In this document: in pieces, positions 9,994 through 17,037 of the stretch | Layout: every line of letters begins with the position of its first letter | Position numbering within the stretch: the first letter of the stretch is position 1 | Assembly (NCBI GenBank): GCA_036741695.1 | Contig: DAINRU010000030.1 | Span: 1 to 26,669 of the forward strand | Origin: JAFANK01 sp036741695 | GTDB lineage: Bacteria > Vulcanimicrobiota > Vulcanimicrobiia > Eremiobacterales > Eremiobacteraceae | Length of the DNA stretch: 26,669 bases | Direction of reading: 5' to 3' | Position numbers and translations under genes: made by a program | Notes under the pieces: model-generated | Database searches by the model: none | What the model saw: only the letters and a program-made list of their open reading frames with translations | Told to the model about the DNA's origin: nothing

Positions 9994-10093
9994 NNNNNNN
10001 NNNNNNNNNNNNNNNNNNNNNNNNNNNNNNNNNNNNNNNNNNNNNNNNNNNNNNNNNNNNNNNNNNNNNNNNNNNNNNNNNNNNNNNNNNNNN
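9994..10093. other. Assembly gap of 100 Ns
   Basis: Exactly 100 Ns, the usual placeholder for a gap of unknown size, flanked by a 55-nt perfect direct duplication. The gap probably has no real sequence in it. Confidence 0.98.
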
Positions 10094-10148
10094 GTAGCCC
10101 AGCTGTAGGTCCAAAGCGAGTCAGCTCGCCAGGGACTTCAGGCTGGCG
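10094..10148. repeat. 55-nt direct duplication, right of assembly gap
   Basis: Second copy of the 55-nt block at 9939-9993. If the contigs are merged, one of the two copies and the Ns disappear and the region becomes 155 bp shorter. Confidence 0.9.
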
Positions 10149-10400
10149 CACGCAGGCGTTAGAAGTCCTTGATGTAACGAAGGGCAGTCTCATGGTGGAA
10201 TCGCATTCTCCGCTGGGCTACATTACAGGTGCTTGTCAGACCGATGCCCTAAATGTAGCCTACTTCGCGCCCCAGGCTGACAGCAATGGAACGCGGCTAA
10301 ATCCGCCAACTGGAAGTTCGTTGACATGGTATCGCCCCGTTATGCTGCGTGACGAGGCGTTCTCTTTTCAAGAAACAGGGAACCCTTAATCCATGGGCGT
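10094..10400 (-). promoter_or_regulatory. Gene-poor upstream region of the receptor with competing inverted repeats
   Basis: No convincing gene lies here. Base composition looks less GC-rich than the flanks. Read on the minus strand toward the receptor, GGCTACATT (10260-10252) can pair with AATGTAGCC (10224-10216). The overlapping GTAGCCCAGC (10221-10212) can pair instead with GCTGGGCTAC (10103-10094, repeated at 9948-9939). The two pairings exclude each other, as in attenuators. A further small hairpin, GCGAG-CTGA-CTCGC, lies at 9961-9974 and again past the gap. A 65-codon plus-strand frame (10192-10389) with AAGGG before its ATG was considered and not called. No known riboswitch class was recognised. 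Confidence 0.4.
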
Positions 10401-10490
10401 GGAGGGGTGGCAGAGCGGTTGAACGCGACGGTCTTGAAAACCGTTAGGGGCGCAAGTCCCTCGTGAGTTCGAATCTCACCCCCTCCGCCA
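10401..10490 (+). tRNA. tRNA-Ser (anticodon UGA)
   Basis: The acceptor arm GGAGGGG pairs with CCCCTCC, with G as discriminator base and CCA encoded at 10488-10490. The anticodon arm is ACGGT-CTTGAAA-ACCGT, giving anticodon TGA at 10435-10437. A long variable arm (AGGGGCGCAAGTCCCTC) marks it as a class II serine tRNA. The T-arm GTGAGTTCGAATCTCAC is canonical. A copy of the interspersed repeat begins 3 nt after the CCA end. Confidence 0.98.
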
Positions 10491-10493
10491 TAA

Positions 10494-10533
10494 ACGGACC
10501 TAAAGGTCCGTTGCGTCAAAGGTCCGTTCCGTC
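10494..10533 (+). repeat. Interspersed palindromic repeat, copy 2
   Basis: The palindrome ACGGACCTAAAGGTCCGT is followed by two 16-nt units, AAAGGTCCGTTGCGTC and AAAGGTCCGTTCCGTC. It fills the space between tRNA-Ser and the acylphosphatase start, ending 3 nt before that ATG. It is one of the two cleanest copies. Confidence 0.85.
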
Positions 10534-10536
10534 ACA

Positions 10537-10815
10537 ATGAGCCGAGTGCATCTGATCATCCGCGGGCGCGTGCAAGGAGTCTTCTTCCGAGGCAGCACGC
10601 ACAAGCTCGCAGCCTCCCTCGGGCTCACCGGTTGGGTGCGCAACCGCATCGACGATAGCGTCGAAGTGGTCGCCGAAGGTGCGCCGCAACACGTCAGCGC
10701 TCTGCGTGTATGGGCGCGCTCCGGTCCGCCGGGCGCCGTCGTGGAGAGCATCGAGGAGATCGTCGACGCCGAGACGGGCGAATTCGCGGCGTTCTACGTG
10801 CGCGGATCGATCTGA
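10537..10815 (+). CDS. acyP: Acylphosphatase
   Basis: A 92-residue cytosolic enzyme that hydrolyses carboxyl-phosphate bonds. The signature is complete: GRVQGVFFRG (10-19) with the phosphate-binding loop and catalytic Arg18, then GWVRN with catalytic Asn36, and EGAPQHVSALRVWARSGPP in the second helix region. Length is normal for the family. There is no Shine-Dalgarno site close to ATG 10537; the 5' leader is the interspersed repeat, whose AAAGG lies about 16 nt away. The last 22 bp overlap the end of the convergent nucleotidyltransferase gene. Confidence 0.95.
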   Translation: MSRVHLIIRGRVQGVFFRGSTHKLAASLGLTGWVRNRIDDSVEVVAEGAPQHVSALRVWARSGPPGAVVESIEEIVDAETGEFAAFYVRGSI

Positions 10816-11399
10816 CGGATGGCGTCGTAATCCGACTTCGTGTCGACGTCTGCGAACGCGTGGGTCGAGCGCGCCCTGACGAAGCGCAGCTGAGACTCGT
10901 GAGCCCGCGCGTAGCGTTTTGCTCCCTCGTCTCCACGCAATCGCTCAAGACCCGGGAAGGCGGTCTGCGGAAAGAGCATCGGCGTGCCCCAGACTTCTCC
11001 CGAACGTAGGGCCACGATCGCGTCGCGCTCGGCGAGGTGATGGGCGATGAGCCCGTTGAGGTCATCGATCTCGATGAAGGGCTGATCTGCGACCATGAAA
11101 AGACACGCCTCATCGCCGCGGTGCTGGGCGAGGCCAGCACGGATCGAGCTCGCGATGCCCTCCCGCCAGTGTGTGTTTTCGACGACAGCACAGCGCCGCA
11201 CGTCGACCGTGTCGAGCACCTGCTCGGCAAGGGCGCCGACCACGAGCGTGCAGGTGAGCGCGTTGGATTGCGCCGCCGTGTCGATCGCGCGCTGCACGAG
11301 CGGATCGCCGTCGAAGGGGAGCAGCAGCTTGTTGTCGGCGCTCCCCATGCGCCGGCTCTCACCGGCGGCCAGCACGATGCAGCCGACGCGAGCCATCAT
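10794..11399 (-). CDS. MobA/MocA-like molybdenum cofactor nucleotidyltransferase
   Basis: A 201-residue NTP-transferase. The N-terminal nucleotide loop is LAAGESRRMG (10-19) followed by KLLLPFDG, and the metal-binding segment is FMVADQPFI. This is the pattern of CTP:molybdopterin cytidylyltransferase MocA and the related MobA. MocA is favoured by the SRRMG...NKLLLP form and the VADQPF motif. No molybdoenzyme or other cofactor gene is nearby to confirm it. It is the last gene of a minus-strand run after the HAD hydrolase and the inositol monophosphatase, 33 nt behind the latter. The start could be ATG 11399 or 11396; neither has a clear ribosome site. Confidence 0.88.
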   Translation of the reverse strand: MMARVGCIVLAAGESRRMGSADNKLLLPFDGDPLVQRAIDTAAQSNALTCTLVVGALAEQVLDTVDVRRCAVVENTHWREGIASSIRAGLAQHRGDEACLFMVADQPFIEIDDLNGLIAHHLAERDAIVALRSGEVWGTPMLFPQTAFPGLERLRGDEGAKRYARAHESQLRFVRARSTHAFADVDTKSDYDAIRQIDPRT

Positions 11400-11432
11400 C
11401 GCGCGCGCTCGATCGAGATAGCAACCCCGTGA

Positions 11433-12224
11433 TTAGGCATACGGCCGCAGCGTCTCGATCATCGCGTTGTGGATCTTCCCATTGGACGCGACGATCTGCC
11501 CGCCGTCAAGGCTCGCAGGCTCGCCGCGATAATCGGTCGTCATGCCGCCGGCCTCGTGCACGATGAGCATGCCCGCCGCGATATCCCAGGCATGCAAACC
11601 CGGCTCCCAAAAACCATCGAAGCGTCCGGCCGCGACATAGCACAGATCGAGCGCGGCCGACCCGTCGCGGCGAATAGCCTGCGCGCGTTGCATGAAATCT
11701 GCGAACGGCCGAAGGTTCCCGCGCGGATCATCGACCTTGTGCGCCGGGAAGCCGGTCACGAGCAACGCGTCGCGCAGATCGTCGTGATGGGAGATCTGCA
11801 ACGCCGCTCCGTTGCAGGTGGCACCCCCTCCGCGGCGCGCCTCGTACATCTCCGTGGCCATCGGGTCGTAGACGATGCCGAACTCGACGACGCCGCTGCG
11901 CGCGAAGGCGATGGAGACGCAAAAGCAGCGGTAGCCGTGCGCGTAATTCGTCGTGCCGTCCAACGGATCCACGATCCACAGGTGTTCGCTATCTCGGCCT
12001 GAGCGCCCGGCTTCTTCGCCCAGTACGCCGTCGTCGGGAAAAGCAGCGCCGATCATCGAGCGGATGAGCGCTTCGCTTTGCGTGTCCGCCTCGGTCACGA
12101 GATTGGAACGCACGTCCTTGGACCGCACGGCGAGGTGGGTCCCGAGCTTGGCGTGCAGCAGCGCTCCCGCTTCGCGCGCGGCCGCGCGTGCGACGGCGAA
12201 TCGACCGTCGATCGGTTCTACCAC
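11433..12224 (-). CDS. suhB: Inositol monophosphatase family protein (SuhB-like)
   Basis: A 263-residue Mg-dependent phosphatase of the inositol monophosphatase superfamily, acting on inositol phosphate or a similar sugar/nucleotide phosphate. All metal motifs are seen: LGEEAG (69-73, E70), WIVDPLDGTTNYAHG (83-97 with D86 and D89), and HAWDIAAGMLIVHEAGG toward the C-terminus. Length is typical. The start is GTG 12224, one base after the stop codon of the HAD gene, with AAGGA just upstream, so translation is probably coupled. The real substrate is not readable from the sequence. Confidence 0.95.
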   Translation of the reverse strand: MVEPIDGRFAVARAAAREAGALLHAKLGTHLAVRSKDVRSNLVTEADTQSEALIRSMIGAAFPDDGVLGEEAGRSGRDSEHLWIVDPLDGTTNYAHGYRCFCVSIAFARSGVVEFGIVYDPMATEMYEARRGGGATCNGAALQISHHDDLRDALLVTGFPAHKVDDPRGNLRPFADFMQRAQAIRRDGSAALDLCYVAAGRFDGFWEPGLHAWDIAAGMLIVHEAGGMTTDYRGEPASLDGGQIVASNGKIHNAMIETLRPYA

Positions 12225-12225
12225 G

Positions 12226-12930
12226 TCAGTCCTTCGCGTGCGCTTCGATGGGGATGAGCGCCGCGATCTCGCGCAGGTCTGTCACGATCGCCGTCGGGGC
12301 CGGGATGTCGGTCGGAAACTTGCCCTGCTCTCCGTCGAACCAGACCGCGCGCATGCCGGCGCCCAATGCGCCCAGCACGTCGATTTTGGGTTCGTCACCC
12401 ACGTACCAGATGCTGTCGGCGGGCAAGGTGAAATGATCGCGCAACACGTTGAACGCGTGGATGTTCGGTTTACGAATCCCAAGGTCGTCACTCACGAAGA
12501 CGGGCTTTGCGAATCCGATGCAGTCCGCCTTGACTTGTTGCAGCGGATTCCAGCCGTTGGTGAGGATGGCGTATGGCACCGAGCGCGCATCGAGCACGCG
12601 CAGCAACTCGATCGCTCCGGGCACGGGCTGGACGTGGACCGGAGCCATCTGCAGCGCGAGCGCGCGAAAGGCATCGATGGCCGGCTGCACGCCCGATCCG
12701 TCGCCCAACACGTCTTCAAGCGCCAGCGCCACGGCGTGGTCGATCGAGCAGCGTCCGCTGCGGTAGTGTCCGATCTCGCGCACCATCGCAATACGAGCGC
12801 GCTGCTCGTCGACATCGCGTTGCGCGGACGGCGCGAGATCGCGCACGAGTCGCACAAACGCATCGACCTCCAGCTTGTTGTCGATGCCCAGCGTGTGGTC
12901 GAAGTCAAAACCGATGGCGAAGCGCGGCAT
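12226..12930 (-). CDS. HAD-superfamily hydrolase
   Basis: A 234-residue haloacid dehalogenase-type phosphatase. Motif I is FDFDHTLG (nucleophile D9, acid/base D11). A helical cap follows (about 18-105). Motif II is ILTNGW, motif III the Lys in GIRKPN, and motif IV GDEPKIDVLGA. The start is ATG 12930, with GGGAGG 4 nt upstream; the longer open frame upstream overlaps the divergent aminotransferase and is rejected. It heads a minus-strand unit with the inositol monophosphatase (1-nt gap) and the MocA-like gene. It is related in style to the phosphoglycolate/YjjG-like phosphatases, but the substrate is unknown. Confidence 0.92.
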   Translation of the reverse strand: MPRFAIGFDFDHTLGIDNKLEVDAFVRLVRDLAPSAQRDVDEQRARIAMVREIGHYRSGRCSIDHAVALALEDVLGDGSGVQPAIDAFRALALQMAPVHVQPVPGAIELLRVLDARSVPYAILTNGWNPLQQVKADCIGFAKPVFVSDDLGIRKPNIHAFNVLRDHFTLPADSIWYVGDEPKIDVLGALGAGMRAVWFDGEQGKFPTDIPAPTAIVTDLREIAALIPIEAHAKD

Positions 12931-12984
12931 GCGGCCTCCCTTCATGGAGGATGTGTCCCTTTCCGCGTCGTCGAAACCCGTACA

Positions 12985-14313
12985 ATGCTCGAAACATCGA
13001 CCGGCATCCCCACCTACGACCTGCCCGGCCCACGCGGCAAGGCCATCGTCGCGCGGGAGACCGCCACGCTGACGACCGGCACGAAGACCGCGCCCATCGT
13101 GGTCAAACAGGCCAGCGGGCTCATGGTTGAAGACGTCGACGGCAATGTCTTCTTGGACTTCACCAACGGCATGGTGGCGGCAACGGGGCACTCACACCCC
13201 AAGGTGGTCAAAGCCATCGCAGAGCAAGCCGAGCGCTGGCTCTTCATCAATAGCCCGGATTTCTATTCGCCCCTGCAGGCCGAGGTCGCAGAACGGCTCA
13301 TCAAGCTCGTGCCCGGCATCAAAGACAAGCGGGTTTTCCTCTGCAACAGCGGCACCGAAGCCAATGAAGCCGCCATCAAAGCCACCCGCTACAACAAACC
13401 CACGCGCAAGCGCCTCATCGCATTCCTCGGCGCGTTCCACGGCCGCACCATGGGAGCCAACGCGATGACTGCCAGCAAGATCGCGCAGCGCGCCCGTTTC
13501 ACCTCGAATCTGCCCGACGTCCACCACGTGCCCTATGCCTCGTGTTATCGCTGCCCGTACAAGATGTCATATCCGAGCTGCGATATCTGGTGCGCCCGCA
13601 TCCTCGAGGAGTTGTATTTCAAACAGCTGATCCCGCCGGACGAAGTCTCGGCCATCTTCGTCGAACCCATTCAGGGCGAGGGCGGGTACATCGTGCCACC
13701 GCCCGAGTTCATCCAGATCATCCGCGACATCGCCGAGCGACATGGCATCGCCTACGTCGATGACGAGGTCCAGGCCGGCATGGGCAAGACCGGCAAGATG
13801 CTCGCCATCGAGCATTTTGGCGTGACCGCCAATTGCACGTCGCTCGGCAAGGCGGTGGGTTCGGGGGTGGCAGTCGCGGCGCAAGTGCTGGATGCCGACT
13901 TGGATTTCGGCGTGCAGGGCGCCCACTCGAACACCTTTGGCGGCAATGGCATCGGGCTGGCCGCGATCAAGGCGACGCTGGACGTCATGCATGAGGAGAA
14001 ACTGGTCGAGCGCGCAGCAGAGCTCGGCGAGTATTTCATCGCCCGCTTGCGCGAACTGCAGGAGCGCCACGCCTGCATCGGCGACGTGCGCGGCAAAGGC
14101 CTCATGCTGGCGGTCGATTTCGTCACCGACCGCGCGACGCGCAATCACGACAGCGCCCTGCGCGATCGCGTGCTGGCGCGTTGCTTCGTCCATGGACTCA
14201 TGTTGCTGCCCGCCGGCTTTTCCGCGCTGCGCTTCACCCCGGCCTTGGTCGTCGATCGCTCGCAGATCGACCACGCGGTCGCGGTGCTCGATAGGTCGAT
14301 CAGGGAAGCGTAG
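12985..14313 (+). CDS. Class III PLP aminotransferase, 4-aminobutyrate aminotransferase-like
   Basis: A 442-residue aminotransferase from ATG 12985. Residues seen: FTNGMVAATGHSHPKVVKAI (start of the fold), NSGTEANEAAIK (cofactor phosphate loop, 121-132), AFHGRTMGA, VEPIQGEGGY, the cofactor-binding VDDEVQAGMGKTGK (D260, Q263), and the Schiff-base lysine K289 in TSLGKAVGSG. A Cys-rich segment, CYRCPYKMSYPSCDIWC (187-203), is typical of archaeal-type GABA/acetyl-lysine aminotransferases. The real amine donor could be GABA, ornithine or a related omega-amine. The gene is divergent from the HAD gene across 54 bp with no Shine-Dalgarno site. A TACAAT overlaps its ATG, so its start signals are uncertain. 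Its TAG stop lies inside the palindrome TAGTATACTA. Confidence 0.93.
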   Translation: MLETSTGIPTYDLPGPRGKAIVARETATLTTGTKTAPIVVKQASGLMVEDVDGNVFLDFTNGMVAATGHSHPKVVKAIAEQAERWLFINSPDFYSPLQAEVAERLIKLVPGIKDKRVFLCNSGTEANEAAIKATRYNKPTRKRLIAFLGAFHGRTMGANAMTASKIAQRARFTSNLPDVHHVPYASCYRCPYKMSYPSCDIWCARILEELYFKQLIPPDEVSAIFVEPIQGEGGYIVPPPEFIQIIRDIAERHGIAYVDDEVQAGMGKTGKMLAIEHFGVTANCTSLGKAVGSGVAVAAQVLDADLDFGVQGAHSNTFGGNGIGLAAIKATLDVMHEEKLVERAAELGEYFIARLRELQERHACIGDVRGKGLMLAVDFVTDRATRNHDSALRDRVLARCFVHGLMLLPAGFSALRFTPALVVDRSQIDHAVAVLDRSIREA

Positions 14314-14320
14314 TATACTA

Positions 14321-14360
14321 ACGGACGTAAAGGTCCGTTGCTTCAAAGGTCGGTTGCGTC
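14321..14360 (+). repeat. Interspersed palindromic repeat, copy 3
   Basis: ACGGACGTAAAGGTCCGT (one mismatch in the palindrome) is followed by two 16-nt units, the second altered to AAAGGTCGGTTGCGTC. It lies between the aminotransferase stop (7 nt away) and the PRC/MgtE-N/CBS gene, in their direction. Confidence 0.85.
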
Positions 14361-14402
14361 GAGATCCGGTGCTGCTAAGCCGCGCGAGAGGGGGGAGATG
14401 AC

Positions 14403-15719
14403 GTGGAGCTGCGCGAGGCGTTCGTCAGCGAACTGTGCGGACGCCCGGTCGAGCTCTTGACCGGGACAAAGCGGTCGCGCATCGGCCGCGTCGATGACAT
14501 CGCGGTCGCCGGCTCCGAGAGCTTCCCACCCGTCGTCGGCATGTACGTTAAAGGCACGGACGGCGTCGTCCGCTATGCGCCCTTCTCCAGCATCGTCTCC
14601 ATCACCGACTACGCCGTGACGCTCGGCGCTCCGCCGCTCGAGGGCTCGAGCGCACCCGTCGCTATCGACGAGCTGCTCTTGCAGAAGGAGCTGCTCGACA
14701 AGCAGATCGTCGACGTCGACGGACGCAAGGTCGTGCGCGTCAATGACGTCAAGCTCGCTCCCGCCGGAGATCATCTGCGCGTCATCGCCGCCGACGTGGG
14801 CCTGCCGGGTCTGCTGCGCAGGCTGGGGTTGCGCTATCTGGGGGACCGCTTGCTCGATCGCGTTCCCGCGCCCGGCGTCCGCTCGGCCCTCATCTCCTGG
14901 GACGCCGTGCAGCCGCTGCACCTGGAAGGTCCAGGCGAGGCCCTGCGGCTGCGCGTTCCCCAAGACAAGATCGACCGCATCCACCCAGCGGACCTCGCCT
15001 CGATCATCGAGGAGCTCGCGGCTGCAGACCAGGCCTCGCTCATCGGCTCGCTTGACGAAGAGACCGCGGCTGATGCCCTCGAGCAGCTGCCGGTCGACAC
15101 GCAGCTCTCCATCCTCGAAGATCTCAACCCGGATCGCGCGGCGGACATCATCGAGAACATGACCCCAGACGACGCCGCCGATCTGCTCGGCGAGATCGAC
15201 ACCGACAAACAGCAAGAGATCCTCGAGCTCATGGAACCGGCAGAGGCGCAGGACGTGCGCGAGCTGCTGGCCCATCCCGAGGAGACCGCGGGCGGGCTCA
15301 TGACGACCGAGTACCTGTGGCTGCCGCCGGGGTTGACGGTCGCGCAGGCGTTCGAGCACATCCGCGCGGCGGCCGAAGACGCCGAGCTCGTCTACTACAT
15401 CTACGTGTTGGATCCGCAAGAGCGGATCCTCGGGGTCGTGTCGTTACGAGAGCTCATCAAGGCACAGCCGGAGACGCAGGTCGCCGACATCGCCATCGAT
15501 GACGTGGTGACCGTGGACCTCGAGACCCCGCGCGAGGAAGTGGCGACGACCATCGCCCGCTACGATTTCGTCGCCGTTCCCGTGGTCGATGCTGAAGGCC
15601 GCATGCAGGGCATCGTCACCGTGGACGACGTCATCGACGTGCTCTTGCCGGAGAAGATGCGCAAGATGCTGCCTCGCGTCGGAAAGTCGCGTTCGAAAGC
15701 AAGGCTTCCCAAGCAGTGA
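14403..15719 (+). CDS. PRC-barrel / MgtE N-domain / CBS-pair protein
   Basis: A 438-residue soluble protein. It has PRC-barrel-like segments (about 1-150, with GRPVELLTGTKRSRIGRVDD and KQIVDVDGRKVVRVNDVKL). An MgtE N-terminal alpha-superhelix follows (about 190-295, HPADLASIIEEL, EQLPVDTQLSILEDLNPDRA). A CBS pair (about 300-425, ending GIVTVDDVIDVLLPE) is followed by a basic tail. In MgtE channels the N-domain and CBS pair sense Mg2+ and gate the pore, but here no transmembrane domain follows. The start is GTG 14403, with GGGGGGAG upstream. The NRAMP-related gene begins 16 nt downstream, so a regulatory partnership in metal uptake is likely but inferred. Confidence 0.92.
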   Translation: MELREAFVSELCGRPVELLTGTKRSRIGRVDDIAVAGSESFPPVVGMYVKGTDGVVRYAPFSSIVSITDYAVTLGAPPLEGSSAPVAIDELLLQKELLDKQIVDVDGRKVVRVNDVKLAPAGDHLRVIAADVGLPGLLRRLGLRYLGDRLLDRVPAPGVRSALISWDAVQPLHLEGPGEALRLRVPQDKIDRIHPADLASIIEELAAADQASLIGSLDEETAADALEQLPVDTQLSILEDLNPDRAADIIENMTPDDAADLLGEIDTDKQQEILELMEPAEAQDVRELLAHPEETAGGLMTTEYLWLPPGLTVAQAFEHIRAAAEDAELVYYIYVLDPQERILGVVSLRELIKAQPETQVADIAIDDVVTVDLETPREEVATTIARYDFVAVPVVDAEGRMQGIVTVDDVIDVLLPEKMRKMLPRVGKSRSKARLPKQ

Positions 15720-15735
15720 GCGCAAACCGCCCGAT

Positions 15736-17037
15736 ATGGAGGCGGTCGAGACAGTAGAGAGACGGGGTCCGCGCAGGCGCGTCGGCATGTGGCGCTCGCT
15801 CCTGCTCTTCTTGTCTATCGTCGGCCCGGGGATGATCACCGCCAACATCGACAACGATGCTGGCGGGATCGCGACGTACTCGCTCGCCGGATCGCAATTC
15901 GGCTACGCCTTTTTGTGGCTGCTCATACCGGTGACGGTCGCGCTCATCGTCATCCAAGAGATGTGCATCCGCTTGGGCGTCATCACGGGCAAGGGACTGG
16001 CCGACCTCATCCGCGAGCAGTTCGGCGTGCGCATCACGGTCTTCGTGATGATCAGCCTGCTGATCACTAACCTCTTCACCACCGTCGCCGAGTTCGCCGG
16101 CGTAGCGGCCAGCGCTGACGTCCTCCACAACGCGTTCCCGTGGGTCATCTTCACCCGCTTCGCTATGGTCGTCGCCGCTGCGATCTTCGTCTCGCTGCTC
16201 GTGCTGCGCGGCAACTACAAATCGGTCGAGAAGGTCTTCTTGCTCGCCTGCCTCGTCTACGTCACCTACATCATCTCCGGGCTGCTGGCCAAACCGGATT
16301 GGGCGGACGTCGCGCACCAGACGTTCGTGCCGAGCTTCGCGTGGTCGTCGGCCTACCTCGCCATGTTCATCGGGGTGATCGGCACGACGATCGCGCCATG
16401 GATGCAATTCTATATCCAATCGTCCGTCGTCGAGAAAGGCGTCAAGCCGCGAGAGCTGCGCTATTCGCAGGCCGACGTCGTGGTTGGGTCGCTCATCACC
16501 GACATCGTCGCCTACTTCATCATCGTGGCGTGCGGCGCCACGCTCTTCGTCCATCACATCGTCGTCAGTGACGCCGGGCAAGCGGCGCTCGCGCTCGAAC
16601 CGCTGGCCGGCAAGTACGCCGGCCTTCTGTTCGCCGTCGGCCTGCTCAACGCCGGTCTGTTCGCGGCGTCGGTGCTGCCGCTCTCGACCTCATATTCGGT
16701 GTGCGAGGCGTTCGGATTCGCATCCGGTGTCGACAAGCGCTTCGGTGAGGCGCCGATCTTCTATGGCTTGTACCTGGGGATCATCCTCTTCGGGGCGTTA
16801 CCCGTGCTCACGCCGGGCGCGCCGCTGCTGGCCATCATCTTCTGGTCGCAGGTCGTCTCGGGCATGCTGCTGCCGGTCGTCGTCATCTCCATGCTGCGGC
16901 TCATCAACAACCGCGATCTGATGGGCGAGCACGTCAATAGCCCGTTCTTCAATCTGGTCGCCTGGGTAACCGCCATCGGCCTCATCATCGTCACCGCGTT
17001 GTACCTGGTCGTCACACTCTTCCACATCGGATCATGA
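15736..17037 (+). CDS. NRAMP-related divalent metal transporter
   Basis: A 433-residue membrane protein with 10-11 hydrophobic helices in the LeuT-like NRAMP fold, likely taking up a divalent cation with protons. Helix 1 is GPGMITANIDNDAGGIATYS; the usual DPGN metal site reads DNDAGG (39-44). In helix 6 the usual MPHN reads APWM (220-223), so the metal-binding Met of Mn/Fe transporters is Ala. These changes and the MgtE-like neighbour point away from Mn/Fe and toward an NRAMP-related, perhaps Mg2+, transporter. ATG 15736 has no clear ribosome site; ATG 15787 is an alternative. The stop overlaps the next gene by 4 nt. Confidence 0.92.
   Translation: MEAVETVERRGPRRRVGMWRSLLLFLSIVGPGMITANIDNDAGGIATYSLAGSQFGYAFLWLLIPVTVALIVIQEMCIRLGVITGKGLADLIREQFGVRITVFVMISLLITNLFTTVAEFAGVAASADVLHNAFPWVIFTRFAMVVAAAIFVSLLVLRGNYKSVEKVFLLACLVYVTYIISGLLAKPDWADVAHQTFVPSFAWSSAYLAMFIGVIGTTIAPWMQFYIQSSVVEKGVKPRELRYSQADVVVGSLITDIVAYFIIVACGATLFVHHIVVSDAGQAALALEPLAGKYAGLLFAVGLLNAGLFAASVLPLSTSYSVCEAFGFASGVDKRFGEAPIFYGLYLGIILFGALPVLTPGAPLLAIIFWSQVVSGMLLPVVVISMLRLINNRDLMGEHVNSPFFNLVAWVTAIGLIIVTALYLVVTLFHIGS

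Noticed and set aside
9939..10148. Mobile element with direct-repeat ends at the N gap
   Set aside because: The exact 55-nt identity and the 100-N placeholder fit an assembly overlap better than target-site duplication.
10192..10389. 65-codon plus-strand frame with AAGGG seven bases before its ATG
   Set aside because: No recognisable family, less GC-rich than the surrounding genes, and it overlaps the inverted repeats of the receptor upstream region. Kept only as a possibility.
13892..14401. Frames reading through repeat copies and ending in a VRCFKG-like peptide
   Set aside because: The peptide similarity between frames comes from the DNA repeat itself, not from a shared protein domain.
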